Of a stretch of DNA of 64,000 nt, positions 55,261 to 64,000 are shown one piece after another (position 1 is the first letter of the stretch; the number at the start of each line of letters is the position of its first letter). The notes below the pieces were generated by a model. It had not been told where the DNA came from and did no database searches. It saw nothing but the letters and a program-made list of their open reading frames with translations. This stretch comes from Chamaelirium japonicum (lineage: Eukaryota; Streptophyta; Magnoliopsida; Liliales; Melanthiaceae). A program made the translations under genes and the position numbers. Location of the stretch: contig CANTAL010000141.1 of assembly GCA_947650365.1 (NCBI GenBank), positions 744,001 to 808,000 of the forward strand. Reading direction: 5' to 3'.

Positions 55261-55344
55261 CTGTTGTTCAAAGAAGGGAAAATATTTGGTTAGTAATAAA
55301 TTAAACTTGGAATTGGGTTGATATAAACACCAATAATTAATCAA

Positions 55345-56260
55345 TTACTCTATTCTATATTCATTTCTCTACCTAAGATTCTTTCCCTTATGGTAGCCGA
55401 TCACTATTGCAATTTTAAAAAAGAGATCAAAGTCAACAACAAATTCAGCACATCATGAATAAAAGGGATTTACTACATAAAAAAGAATAAGAGAATTTAT
55501 TTCAATACATTTAATTCAGCACAGCAAATACATTTAATTCAATACAAATTCAGCATAGTAGAAATAAAAGGGATTTACAGCACAACAAATTCAATACATT
55601 TAATTCTATATATAAGAGAATTTTCAGATTTAAAAAATCAAACGCTATATCCAACAACAATCTTTGATGTAAAATCTTTAAAACAAAACAATGAAAACAA
55701 CAGTAAAGGCTTTACCACAATGCTTTTATAATCAAAATTAAGAGGAAAAAAAATGTTCATCGGAAAATCAAGATTAATGAACAATTGTGTTATGGAGGAT
55801 AACAATTGCAATGTTTTTAAGTTTGAATACAATGAAGGATACAAAGATTAACAATTGCCGGCTCCGTTTCTGCATTTAAATACAATGGAGGATAACAATT
55901 ACCGGCTCCATTTTTGCATTTATTTTCGGCCCAATGGCAGTGTGCCATGTCGTCCATAAAGGGGTATAATTGGAAAAGTAAGTCCGGTAGTAAGTGTAGT
56001 CCGCATTTTACCCCTATAAATTAAGAACGTGGCACATTGTGATTAGGCTGGAAGCAAATGCAGCAAACAAAGCCCGCAATAAAAATGCACTCAACCACAT
56101 CAAACTCTTACTCCAAGTAAACTGTGAGTATCAATGAGAACACTCCAACACCAACAAAAGCCCTTGGATGTGCCTTTTAAAAATCCGATCCAAGAGCTAA
56201 AGTTTTTAAAATCCGATCTTGATAAGAAAATAAATTTTAAATGAAACCTGATCCGAAAAA
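55345..56260. other. AT-rich intron-like sequence with short direct repeats
   Basis: No convincing exon on either strand. Direct repeats are visible: the CAAATTCAGCA...AAAAGGGATTTAC segment starts at 55440 and again at 55545, and ACAATTGCCGGCTCCGTTTCTGCATTTA at 55851 recurs with changes at 55895. A weak 94-bp inverted pair (GTGCCATGT at 55942 and ACGTGGCAC ending 56035, with AAAGGGGTATAAT opposite ATTTTACCCCTATAA) may be a tiny MITE remnant. It lies between the candidate 5' exons and module copy 5. Confidence 0.5.
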
Positions 56261-56359
56261 CTACATATTTGCCGCCCCCACCAAGCCACCGAAGATGGTC
56301 ATGGCAGTACCGATAGGCACGTAGAATTCCAGTAAGATAATCATAAGACGTTGGAAGTG
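56261..56359 (-). CDS. Candidate second exon with hydrophobic reading frame
   Basis: A long pyrimidine tract and TTTTTTGATAAG acceptor precede this segment. One frame reads HFQRLMIILLEFYVP, IGTAMTIFGGLVGAANM and stops at TAG (56261-56263); this would be a membrane-like C-terminus. However, splicing from the donor of the upstream exon (phase 1) would put the segment in another open frame beginning ALPTSYDYLTGILRAYRY. Without transcript data either is possible, and I recognise no family for either. Confidence 0.35.
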   Translation of the reverse strand, partial: HFQRLMIILLEFYVPIGTAMTIFGGLVGAANM

Positions 56360-56445
56360 CTTATCAAAAAAGCAAAAAAAAAAACAGGAAAAAATTAGGC
56401 AAAAGAGAGGAAGAAGGCACCGGAGAGAGAGAGAGAGAGAGATAC

Positions 56446-56524
56446 CTGGTTGGACGGAGGAGCTACGGGGAGGCTTTGATCGGGTAAGGGTAGTTGGAGG
56501 AGCTGTGGGAGGCATTGGATGCAA
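56446..56524 (-). CDS. Candidate first exon with good donor site
   Basis: ATG followed by a proline/serine-rich stretch (MHPMPPTAPPTTLTRSKPP, RSSSVQP) ending at CAACCAG/GTATCTC, a strong plant donor. The next 86 nt (56360-56445) have the CT-rich, pyrimidine-rich look of a short intron. Upstream on the minus strand is a (CT)n leader (56563-56611), common in plant 5' UTRs. This may be the 5' end of the same minus-strand gene as the exon modules, but phases do not join directly to module 5, so a further exon or a different gene model is needed. Confidence 0.4.
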
Positions 56525-56558
56525 TCAGGATCGCGGGATTTGGTGTGCAGGAAATGGG

Positions 56559-56562
<4 letters not shown>

Positions 56563-56594
<32 letters not shown>

Positions 56595-56611
56595 AGAGAG
56601 AGAGAGGGAGG
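56563..56611. repeat. (GA)n microsatellite, candidate CT-rich 5' UTR on minus strand
   Basis: Two interrupted GAGAGA runs; a shorter one lies at 56414-56440 inside the putative first intron. Read on the minus strand these are CTCTCT tracts just upstream of the candidate ATG. Confidence 0.85.
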
Positions 56612-56669
56612 GGATGAGGGGTATGAAATTAGAGATGGATTTGGGGCTTGATTTTTTCCAAAAAAATAT

Positions 56670-57017
56670 TTAAGGAGGGGATCGGAACGATATCGAGATG
56701 GCGGGGCGATGGTGGCGTCGGTCGCTAGGTGCTGGAGTGGAGGGGGGAGGAGGAGGCGATGCCATTCTCCCCCTCGCTGCTGTTCCTGGAGATGAGGGAG
56801 AGGCTTGGTTGCCCCTCCTCCTCGCTGCGGTTGCCGGAGATGAGGGAGGAGGGGGCTTGGCTTCCCCTCCTCCCTTCGCTCGCCGGAGCTCCACCCGGGA
56901 TAACACCCCGTTGCCGTTGATGGGACAAAGACCGGTCGGAGGACCTAGAGGCACAGGCTCCTCATGACTGCAAGAATGATAGAGAGAGATTGAGAGGGGG
57001 AGAGAAATGGGCACCAC
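56670..57017. other. GC-rich low-complexity region with 48-bp tandem duplication
   Basis: Both strands are open (115 codons minus, 89 codons plus), as expected for GC-rich sequence. A 48-bp unit is duplicated: CTCGCTGCTGTTCCTGGAGA at 56773 and CTCGCTGCGGTTGCCGGAGA at 56821, with a partial third near 56875. Plus-strand translation gives LAAVPGDEGEAWLP then LAAVAGDEGGGGLASP. Neither strand shows a known domain, splice sites are not evident, and a real gene is not supported. It may be the promoter or first exon of a gene on either strand. Confidence 0.4.
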
Positions 57018-57051
57018 TATCGAAGGTCGGCCTGCCCCTCACACTTCTTCT

Positions 57052-57057
<6 letters not shown>

Positions 57058-57095
<38 letters not shown>
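57058..57095. repeat. (CT)n microsatellite
   Basis: A pure CT run of about 38 bp, followed by TGTGCGTGTATAG. Confidence 0.95.
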
Positions 57096-57099
<4 letters not shown>

Positions 57100-57126
57100 G
57101 TGTATAGAAATGGGCTGAGTGGAGGA

Positions 57127-57219
57127 GGTTTGGCCCGTTTAGAGGATCGTGCGGTGAGGGGGGGGGGGGAGAGAGAGGGAGGTTTGGCCCGTTTGAAAGA
57201 TCGTGCGGTGAGGGGAAGG
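57127..57219 (+). repeat. 54-bp direct repeat, two copies, with poly-G run
   Basis: GGTTTGGCCCGTTTAGAGGA at 57127 recurs as GGTTTGGCCCGTTTGAAAGA at 57181, both followed by TCGTGCGGTGAGGGG. A run of ten or more G lies between the copies. No gene is supported from here to 57390. Confidence 0.85.
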
Positions 57220-57393
57220 TTTTGTGGAACTAATTAGGGGAAAGAGAGAATCGGGGAGGGCGTGTGTCACTTTGCATGTGTCCCGATTGAATGCAGAGAA
57301 ATCTTAACCTTTGATTTTATAATCGTCACTTATGTTTGTATCCAACGGCTCTCTTTATCCATTCCTAGTGAAATATTATATATATATATATAT

Positions 57394-58141
<748 letters not shown>

Positions 58142-58186
58142 TATATATATATATATATATATAGCGAGAGAGAGAGAGAGAGAGAG
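58142..58186. repeat. Compound (TA)n(GA)n microsatellite
   Basis: TA run, then GC, then a GA run leading straight into the second family-A element. It is the mirror image of 57749-57859 across the family-B element. Confidence 0.95.
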
Positions 58187-58534
58187 AGTAGTGATACATT
58201 GCGGCGGGTAGCGTGCGGCACCCCCTTCGGGGGTATTTTTGGAATTTTTTTTTTGGGGATTGATCACCTACCCTTGGATTGGACACACAAAAAATTTCAG
58301 CCCGATCCAAGACCTGTAGGCCGCCCAAATGTGTTGATCAAAATGGCGAAAAAAATGAACGACCGATAAAAGATCAACACATTTGGACGACCTACAAGTC
58401 TTGGATCGGGCTGAATTTTTTGTGTGTCCAATCCAAGGGTGGGTGATCAATCCCAAAAAAAAAAATTCCAAAAATACCCCCGAAGGGGATGGCCGCACGT
58501 TAAGCCACACGTTACCCAGCCCAATGTATCACTA

Positions 58535-58536
<2 letters not shown>
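58187..58536. mobile_element. Foldback MITE, family A copy 2 (350 bp)
   Basis: Same termini (AGTAGTGATACATTG...CAATGTATCACTACT) and same loop sequence as 57394-57748, in the same orientation, with scattered substitutions and small indels. Left flank is (GA)n, right flank (CT)n then (TA)n. The symmetric GA/CT flanks suggest the dinucleotide runs may belong to the element's ends. Confidence 0.92.
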
Positions 58537-58575
<39 letters not shown>

Positions 58576-58576
<1 letters not shown>

Positions 58577-58730
58577 GTTATGAAACGGTGGTTGCATCGG
58601 ATATGGATGCCCACCGGATAAAGACCCCTGGATTCAAGGGATTTAGAGATTTACCCCGTCTCTATCCCTATGGCATATTATGCCTATATATAGGGGCTTT
58701 GGTGAATAATAAGATGAGTTTTTCGTAACA
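58576..58730 (+). repeat. 5' LTR of the copia element (155 bp)
   Basis: Starts TGTTATGAAA and ends TTTCGTAACA, inverted ends matching 9 of 10 with the canonical TG...CA. It contains a TATA box (TATATATA, 58685-58692) and an AATAA-like signal near 58708. The unit is short for a plant LTR, but short LTRs are known among copia elements. The partner LTR is not in the window, so its limits rest on the terminal inverted repeat and the primer site that follows. Confidence 0.75.
58685..58692 (+). promoter_or_regulatory. TATA box in the LTR
   Basis: TATATATA followed by GGGGC, about 40 bp before the LTR end; a normal position for the U3/R boundary of a short LTR. Confidence 0.6.
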
Positions 58731-58744
58731 CGTTATCAGCACGA
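58731..58744 (+). promoter_or_regulatory. Putative primer-binding site
   Basis: CGTTATCAGCACGA directly follows the terminal TAACA. Its position is right for the minus-strand primer site. I infer pairing with an internal part of a tRNA (half-tRNA priming, as in copia) because no TGG start is present. Confidence 0.5.
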
Positions 58745-59392
58745 TACGTGAAGCATGAGCACGACGGGAGAGCATGATCCGGCCCCGGCTCCGGATCTCA
58801 TCCGCGGTCCCGACCCGGTAGACCCCATCGAGAGGAGAGAGCAAAGAAGAGAGAGAGACCTCCTCTCACCCGGTTCTGGATCACGTCCCGTGCGACCCCG
58901 GCCCCGGCTCTCGTACTCCCCGGCCCCGGCTCTCGTACTCCTCGACCCCGGCTCAAGCTATCATTCATTAGTATCTCATTACAAGGTACACTTCGGATTA
59001 TCTCCTCTCATATACAAGCGCCGGTGATCCCCGGTTTTAGCCCACACTTTTGCTCCACATCCCGAAAGGAACCATGACCCACGTCGTGTAGTTGACAGCC
59101 AATCAGATCGATCTCTAGTTTGAGATCAGATCTCTAGTTAGAGAGAAGGGAGAGAGAGAGATCGACGGAGCTCTTTTTTCGTTGCCAATCAGATCTCTAG
59201 TTTGAGATTAGATCAGTGGAATAGAGATAGCATGAATAGCTTCTATTTCTAACTATATTAATCCGAGCTCTTTTGAGATCAGATCAGTGTATCTCTAGTT
59301 TGAGATCAGATCAGAGCTTTTTTTTTTCCGACGCGGAGAAGATGATGAACATTAACCGTTCATTGGTTTTTAATAACCGACTGCTTATAGTA

Positions 59393-59530
59393 GACCCGAC
59401 CCGACCCAACTGTGTTAATACAGACCCGACTGTTTTTATATCAGACCAGACTGTATTTAGTACAGACCCGACCTGACTGCATGTATGTGCCCGACCCGAC
59501 TGCATATTGCAGATCTGACCCGTCCATCCT
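59393..59530 (+). repeat. CAGACCCGACTG minisatellite in leader
   Basis: About six degenerate copies of a 22-28-bp unit (CAGACCCGACTGTTTTTATA, CAGACCAGACTGTATTTAGTA, CAGACCCGACCTGACTGCAT and similar). Confidence 0.75.
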
Positions 59531-59877
59531 TATACGCACTCACATATATTTGATTGCCTGTTTTGATATACACAGTTCATTTAAATACTCTTTTGTAAGC
59601 CCGATCTATAGCCAAATTGCTCGATCCATATATGGATTTTGGATATCCGAACCGTTCCGGAAGCATCGATACGGTCAGATTTTGCTACCTCATATACATT
59701 GTTTATGTATTTAACTGTTTAGCCCCTAAGGGATCAATATGCAATATCTGTTTTACAAATAAGGACAAAATTATCCTTAATTGTAACAGACTTTACGATG
59801 CACTTATATCTTGTGTTTTCTTACATATTTCATGTACATAAGATGTTATTCATTAGATGTACTTTAGGTAATTAGTA

Positions 59878-59980
59878 CCTTTTAGAAAAGCTTGGCAAGG
59901 CGCATGACGGTTCCATAGAACCCGCTCTACCTTGGCAAGTGGTTTCTAAAAGGAGCCTATTAATACCCAGTATTAATAGG
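59878..59980 (+). other. Stem-loop cluster in leader
   Basis: CCTTTTAGAAA (59878-59888) pairs with TTTCTAAAAGG (59943-59953), enclosing two CTTGGCAAG copies and a GGTTCCATAGAACC hairpin. Immediately downstream CCTATTAATAC and GTATTAATAGG form a perfect 11-bp stem with a 3-base loop (59956-59980). Confidence 0.75.
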
Positions 59981-60221
59981 CTTTGTACATGATATGTCAA
60001 ATTGTTTTCTATAATATATCTCTATATGCACATGTGATGAATATGGTAATCATAGTAATTAATGAATATATGAACATGCGTGCATACATGAATATATGAC
60101 TATGGTTAAGATAGATATCTTATATCTCGTAGTGTGTATTAATTTTATCATTGTTAGATAAAATAATTTTCACTATTGTCAGTGCCAATACCGAATATTA
60201 TTTGTTTATGGACAAATGTTG

Positions 60222-60325
60222 ACTAGTTAAAATGATAATCTTTAACCTCATCCATAGCCTGTATGTGAGCTCGGCCCTTGTCAGCCGAGACAGTACAATG
60301 TGGCTATGGATACATCTTAACTAGT
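60222..60325 (+). other. Nested three-stem structure upstream of gag
   Basis: Three perfectly complementary pairs nest inside one another: ACTAGTTAA 60222-60230 with TTAACTAGT 60317-60325; ATCCATAGCC 60250-60259 with GGCTATGGAT 60302-60311; CTCGGC 60270-60275 with GCCGAG 60284-60289. The position, 87 bp before the gag ATG, fits an RNA packaging, dimerisation or translation-control element. Confidence 0.7.
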
Positions 60326-60411
60326 AGTTCCATAATGGTTAGGATTTCGATGTTCATAGAATCCGATAGTCTTTAATCTATCAATTAACTAGGCTCCTAT
60401 CCCATCCCCAG

Positions 60412-61459
60412 ATGTCAAACCTTACAAAGTTGGAGTTCGCCGCACTTGATGTTAACGGCAATAATTACTTAGCATGGAGGCTAGATGCTAAGCTCCATCT
60501 ACAATCAATCAAGTTGGGTAAGGCGATTATAAAGCCTACAGGCACGGAAAGCGACAATCTTTCTGCGTCGTCACCTACATGTAGACTTGAAGAATGAATA
60601 TTTAACCGTTGAAGACCCCTTAGTTCTGTGGGAATCCCTACGGGATAGATATGATCATCAAAGGGCTGTCATCCTTCCAACAGCGAGGAATGAATGGATA
60701 AACCTACGCTACCAAGATTTTAAATCGGTCGCAGAATATAATTCTGCAATGTTTAACATCGTGTCCCGACTTAAGCTATATGGAGAGCCAGTTACCCAAG
60801 GACAGATGATCGATAAGACTCTATCCACCTTCCATGCAACGAACGTCCTACTGCAACAACAATATTGGGAGCGAAACTTTCAGAAAATATCAGATCTGAT
60901 TTCGGTACTCTTAGTTGCAGAGGAGAACAATAAAGTTCTTATGAAGAATCACAACTCCAGACCAACTGGAGCATTGGCGTTCCCTGAAGCGCATGCCAAT
61001 AAAGGATACCACGGAGGTAGAGGCAGAGGAAGGTTTGGAAGAGGTGGTCGTCATAACCACTCCGGCAGAAGTGGCAGGGTCGACAGAGGTGGCAACCCCA
61101 GCAGAGGAGGCTACCGAGGTAGAGGCAGGCGTGGCCACCCCAGCAGAGGTGGTCTCAATCCGCAGCAAAATACAAATTTCAAGAAACAGAATAATAAGCC
61201 TTGGCACGCAGAACAAGTGATGGAAGACTCTCCTTCTAATAAGTGGCCTACAGACACTTGTTTCAAGTGTGGGCGTGAAGGCCATTGGTCTCGCAACTGT
61301 CGTACATCTAAAGAAGAGGTGGCAAACTTTCAAGCATCACAGAAAGCCGAGGGTAATGCAATGTTTGCCCTCGACAATGATGACCTCCTTGAAGATGAAC
61401 TCAATGAGATGCAAGGAAAAACCAAGCTCACAACTTCTGATTTCTTCAACGACAACTAG
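60412..61459 (+). pseudogene. gag: Ty1/copia gag, one frameshift
   Basis: The capsid-like protein that packages element RNA. The ATG at 60412 opens MSNLTKLEFAALDVNGNNYL, the usual start of the plant copia gag family (Retrotran_gag_2/UBN2 type). The frame is lost between about 60555 and 60567, where the protein continues in the next frame (LKNEYLTVEDP from 60584), then stays open to the stop at 61457-61459. The second part has the UBN2 region, a glycine/arginine-rich basic stretch (about 61010-61155) and a CX2CX4HX4C zinc knuckle, CFKCGREGHWSRNC (61259-61300). The gag ends with its own stop; the polymerase is not fused in frame. Confidence 0.9.
61259..61300 (+). other. Gag zinc knuckle
   Basis: CFKCGREGHWSRNC: intact CCHC nucleic-acid-binding motif. 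Confidence 0.95.
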
Positions 61460-61497
61460 GGGGGACAGGATATTTTGAGTGATAAACTGCTATTGTT

Positions 61498-61617
61498 TAT
61501 TAGAACAGCTGTTTGGTTTATAGTAGTTAATATTTCATTTGCTTGTTAAACTATCATATCGTTTATTTTTATCAGAACAGTTATTTGCTTTATTATAGTT
61601 GATATTTCGGTTGCTTG
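61498..61617 (+). repeat. 48-bp direct repeat after gag
   Basis: 61498-61545 (TATTAGAACAGCTGTTTGGT and on) and 61570-61617 (TATCAGAACAGTTATTTGCT and on) match over 48 bp with an offset of 72 bp. They lie in the AT-rich gap between gag and the protease remnant (61460-61760), where no protein is seen. Confidence 0.8.
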
Positions 61618-61761
61618 ATATATTTTAGATCTCTTTTATTAAATATTTATCATTTCCTATATATCTGAGTTGTGAGAACCTTATATCAAATAATACTTTA
61701 TTCCTCTGTGAGGAAATGGAATCCAAGAGAGACATGTATATAGACTATAGCTGACCTCGCT

Positions 61762-61916
61762 CGGATAATAGAAGGCTCCGGTAGAGCACACCTAGTGTTA
61801 CTTAATGGAACCCATATCTTTATACAATCTGCCATATACTCTAGTAACTCTAAAAGAAATTTACTCAGTTTCAAAGGTATAAGAGTAAATGGGTATTACA
61901 TAGAAACCCTGAGATA
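61762..61916 (+). pseudogene. Protease / pre-integrase remnant
   Basis: An open stretch in one frame reads IIEGSGRAHLVLLNGTHIF and later SKRNLLSFKGIRVNGYYIET, ending at TAG. These match the C-terminal half of the copia aspartic protease and the linker to integrase. The catalytic DSG region upstream is not recognisable, so the protease is broken. Confidence 0.7.
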
Positions 61917-62043
61917 GGGGAACAATGAATTCTTATGTATAACCTCTAGTGTTGGAAACCAGAAGTTTACTCTAGAGAAATTCTCCAATTTATCCTTAGG
62001 GATATACTTCACTCACATTGGGATTGTTGAGTCACATGGAAAC

Positions 62044-62229
62044 ATGAGCCAACAGCTCAGTACTAATCCAAGACAAATAGTGAGCCAGAAGCTCCATAAT
62101 CCTATAATTTTTAATATCTGCCATGTTCATCTAGGATATCCTAGGACAATAATGATGAAAACGATCGTAGAAAACTTTTGTGGTCATTCCTTAGCACATT
62201 ATCAAATATTTAGAACCCTCAACATGTGA
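62044..62229 (+). pseudogene. GAG-pre-integrase domain remnant
   Basis: The frame includes FNICHVHLGYPRTIMMKTIV, the HxxxxHxxLGHP-like zinc-binding region that precedes integrase in copia polyproteins. It ends at a stop after FRTLNM. The catalytic DDE core expected next is absent: the sequence passes directly into the C-terminal integrase/connector region within about 10 bp. Confidence 0.7.
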
Positions 62230-62858
62230 CATTTTTACCGCAAGATTTGCGGATTGTCACATTGATGAGACAGTCTTCCCGTCGTTAGGGGGAGATAATA
62301 AAGATAATAAACGTCCTGTTCAAGAAGGAACGACGTGAATTATCATGGAATTCTTCCACTCTGTCTCATCTAGACCCCAGGACTCCCCAATGTGAGCATG
62401 ACGTTAGGAGAATGGCAGTAAATGAGTCTGACACACACCAGAAGCGTGGCAGACCTATAGGTTCCAAAGATTTAGCTCCCTGGAAGAGAAGATTAAATAG
62501 CATATCACACCATACAGCTCCTAAAGAAACTGTTCTTAATATAAACTCTCCTGAAGAGAGGATTCATGACGGTCCGGAAGATGTCATGAATCAAAAATCC
62601 AATTTCCCCAAATTAAAGCATATCGCTCCGGAAGAGGTTATGCCCCAGATCCTAGAAGAGACTGGGAAAGAGGTACCGGTACCCAACAATGATGAGATAT
62701 CTGTGTTCTACACATACTCAGGGGAAATATGGAATGGAAAAGAAATAGTCGTTGATGATATATTTTTATATACTACGACAAATGAGATAATGAAGGGTGA
62801 TGATAATGATACTGAACCATGTAAAATCCCTGAAGGATTTGATTTACCTATACGGTAA
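62227..62858 (+). pseudogene. Integrase C-terminal / connector remnant
   Basis: One frame reads DIFTARFADCHIDETVFPSL then GGD at the GGGGGAGAT site (62288 region) and stops at TGA near 62337. The adjacent frame then reads ELSWNSSTLSHLDPRTPQCE and joins the open frame 62412-62858 (KRGRPIGSKDLAPWKRR, then acidic connector). One frameshift separates the two. This is the spacer between integrase and reverse transcriptase in plant copia elements. Confidence 0.7.
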
Positions 62859-62906
62859 CCTAGACAGTGAAATATATATGAAAATCCCTGAAGGATTTGA
62901 TTTACC
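62823..62906 (+). repeat. 26-bp direct repeat at the reverse transcriptase deletion junction
   Basis: AAAATCCCTGAAGGATTTGA plus TTTACC occurs at 62823-62848 and 62881-62906, 58 bp apart. The second copy is in its proper place (KIPEGFDLP of reverse transcriptase). The first is attached to the connector, directly before YLYGNLDSEIYM sequence. Confidence 0.85.
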
Positions 62907-63135
62907 AAACTCCAAATCTAGAAATACGTATTTAATTAGATTAAAACGAGCATTGTACGGTCTGAAACAATCCGGAAGATTGTGGTACAATCGGCTCAGT
63001 AAATATCTGTCTAGGAAAGGCTATAAAAATGATACTATATGCCCATGCGTATTTATTAAGAAATCCCAGAATGGATTTACAATAGAAGCAGTATATGTAG
63101 ATGATAAATCTAATAGGATCTCCCGAAGAGATTGA
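62850..63135 (+). pseudogene. Reverse transcriptase, C-terminal part only
   Basis: The open frame contains NLDSEIYMKIPEGFDLP, LKRALYGLKQSGRLWYNRL, and VYVDD (YVDD at 63094-63105), the catalytic aspartate motif of copia reverse transcriptase. Everything N-terminal of the YLYG motif, including the first catalytic aspartate region, is deleted. Just after YVDD a frameshift ends the frame; the continuation (LIGSPEEIEKTAGYL, then EFEMKDLDKSN) is spread over two frames up to about 63300. Confidence 0.85.
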
Positions 63136-63311
63136 GAAGACTGCTGGCTATCTTAAAAGGAGTTTGAAATGAAAGACCTGGATAAGTCAAATTTTGCCTC
63201 AACCTGCAGATCGAACACAATAAGGATGGGACCTTAGTCCATCAAACAAAATATATTGAAAATCTCCTGAAGAGATTTAATACGGATAAGTGTTATCCAC
63301 TTAGTACACCC

Positions 63312-63892
63312 ATGGTTGTAAGGTCTTTAGATGTTAACAAAGACCTATACAGGCCTAGAAAAGAAAATGAAGACGTCTTGGGTCCTGAAGTACCCTATTT
63401 AAGTGCAATAGGTGCAATTATTTATTTATCTCAATGCACTAGATCTGATATTCCATTTTCTGTTAATCTACTTGTTAGATATATTTCTGCATCTACACAT
63501 AGATATTGGAATGGTATAAAGCACATATTTAGATACCTAAAGGGGATATTTGACATTGGTTTATATTATTCATGTAAAAAGACTAACCCAATTGGATATG
63601 CAGACTCTGGTTATTTATCTGATCCCCATAAAGGGAGATCACAAATATGTTATGTGTTTCTTAAAAGTAATGCAGCATGCCTAGCTCAAAATCAAAGTGG
63701 CTTCATCAAAGGCGACTCTCCCCGAATTTCTTCTGCACCCATAAACTCCAAGAGAATGAAGAGACTATTATAAAGCAGGAGAAGTCAACTGAGAACCTGA
63801 CAGATCTCTTCACCAAGGCGCTTCCAAAGTCTACATTCCAGAAGTTGGTGCATCCGATTGGCATGAGGAGACTTCACCAACAGAGCATGTGA
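63312..63892 (+). pseudogene. Reverse transcriptase tail and RNase H remnant
   Basis: MVVRSLDVNKDLYRP to VPYLSAIGAIIYLSQCTRSD, then HWNGIKHIFRYLKG-type sequence and GYADSGYLSDPHKGRSQ with the first RNase H aspartate. After this the RNase H core is shortened and shifts frame (around 63690-63770), rejoining the conserved tail LTDLFTKALPKSTFQKLV and stopping at TGA 63890-63892. The catalytic set is incomplete. Confidence 0.85.
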
Positions 63893-63945
63893 ATTTTATT
63901 TTAAATTGATGTATTAACAGGGTGGGAAGTAGCATCTTAAATGTA

Positions 63946-63960
63946 TTAGGGGGAGGGAGT
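63946..63960 (+). promoter_or_regulatory. Candidate polypurine tract
   Basis: TTAGGGGGAGGGAG, purine-rich and positioned after the polymerase stop. The sequence after it does not begin with the TGTTATGAAA of the 5' LTR, so either the 3' LTR lies further on or this is not the functional tract. Confidence 0.5.
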
Positions 63961-64000
63961 ATTTTTCTTTTGAAGATTGATGTAAGCAATGCTTGTAATA

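Larger units (their letters stand above)
58745..60411 (+). other. Long untranslated leader of the retrotransposon with repeats and hairpins
   Basis: No conserved protein is seen. A 90-codon open frame at 58755-59027 is proline/arginine-rich and probably fortuitous. Features are repeats of CAGATCTCTAGTTTGAGATC type between 59100 and 59310; a minisatellite of CAGACCCGACTG words at 59393-59530; a hairpin-rich stretch at 59878-59980; and a nested stem structure at 60222-60325 just before gag. Length (about 1.7 kb) is long for a copia leader. Confidence 0.6.
58576..64000 (+). mobile_element. Degenerate Ty1/copia LTR retrotransposon, 3' end outside window
   Basis: Layout is 5' LTR, primer site, leader, gag with zinc knuckle, protease remnant, pre-integrase remnant, polymerase connector, reverse transcriptase C-terminus, RNase H remnant and purine tract. 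The order integrase before reverse transcriptase is diagnostic for Ty1/copia. The integrase catalytic core and the N-terminal half of reverse transcriptase are missing, and several frameshifts and stops are present, so the copy is dead. No second LTR is seen before 64000. It inserted next to (TA)n. The gag and RNase H sequences resemble a widespread plant copia lineage with UBN2-type gag. Confidence 0.9.

Noticed and set aside
56670..57017. 115-codon minus-strand and 89-codon plus-strand proline/glycine/alanine-rich proteins
   Set aside because: Overlapping open frames on both strands of a GC-rich, internally duplicated region; no domain, no clear splice or start context.
58755..59027. 90-codon frame at the start of the retrotransposon leader
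   Set aside because: Low-complexity P/R/D-rich sequence without similarity to known retrotransposon proteins that I can recognise; treated as leader.
59273..59841. Several overlapping frames on both strands in the leader
   Set aside because: They come from the CAGACCCGACTG and GATCAGATC repeats and AT-rich sequence; none matches a copia protein.
60911..61333. 140-codon antisense frame over gag
   Set aside because: It is the mirror of the glycine/arginine-rich codons of gag (TSAGVATS-type repeats); the sense frame has recognised gag motifs and the zinc knuckle.

Overview
The window looks like flowering-plant nuclear DNA, probably a eudicot. It holds a very long satellite array, AT-rich introns, (GA)n/(CT)n and (TA)n microsatellites, several foldback MITE-type elements and a decayed Ty1/copia LTR retrotransposon. 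Nothing suggests bacterial or organellar DNA, and no species can be named from the sequence.

Positions 1-52750 (82% of the window) are one satellite array. The basic unit is a 23-bp monomer (GTACGATCC followed by ATTCTAATTCATTC). A 28-bp variant carries 5 extra bases (GCACGAATGTATCC followed by the same tail). Monomers are arranged in higher-order repeats; the clearest is an 11-monomer, 258-bp unit. The array is not uniformly head-to-tail: it flips strand about 30 times, often at perfect palindromes. It also contains large segmental duplications: a 5.5-kb tandem pair, two older blocks of about 20-25 kb, and 1.2-kb and 1.4-kb tandem duplications. I find no gene in it; the open frames inside are by-products of the repeat.

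Positions 52751-57250 are mostly single-copy DNA that looks like a minus-strand gene or gene relic. It has a CT-rich 5' region near 56.5 kb, a short first exon with a good donor, and a possible second exon. Next come five related acceptor-plus-exon modules (four in a tandem array of about 250-bp units) encoding a proline-rich motif NPNALPPGSHFPVP, and finally a last exon ending at 53454. Two small inverted-repeat elements sit in its introns. The product is not recognised. Upstream lies GC-rich low-complexity sequence with minisatellite duplications.

Positions 57390-58575 hold three foldback elements, two related (57394-57748, 58187-58536) and one unrelated between them (57860-58141), separated by (CT)n, (GA)n and (TA)n tracts.

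Positions 58576-64000 hold a degenerate Ty1/copia element on the plus strand. It has a short 5' LTR (155 bp), a long structured leader, a frameshifted gag with a zinc knuckle, a protease remnant, a pre-integrase remnant, and a polymerase with the integrase core and N-terminal reverse transcriptase deleted. The reverse transcriptase C-terminus (YVDD), an RNase H remnant and a purine tract follow. The 3' LTR is not seen and should lie beyond the window. The element cannot be autonomous.
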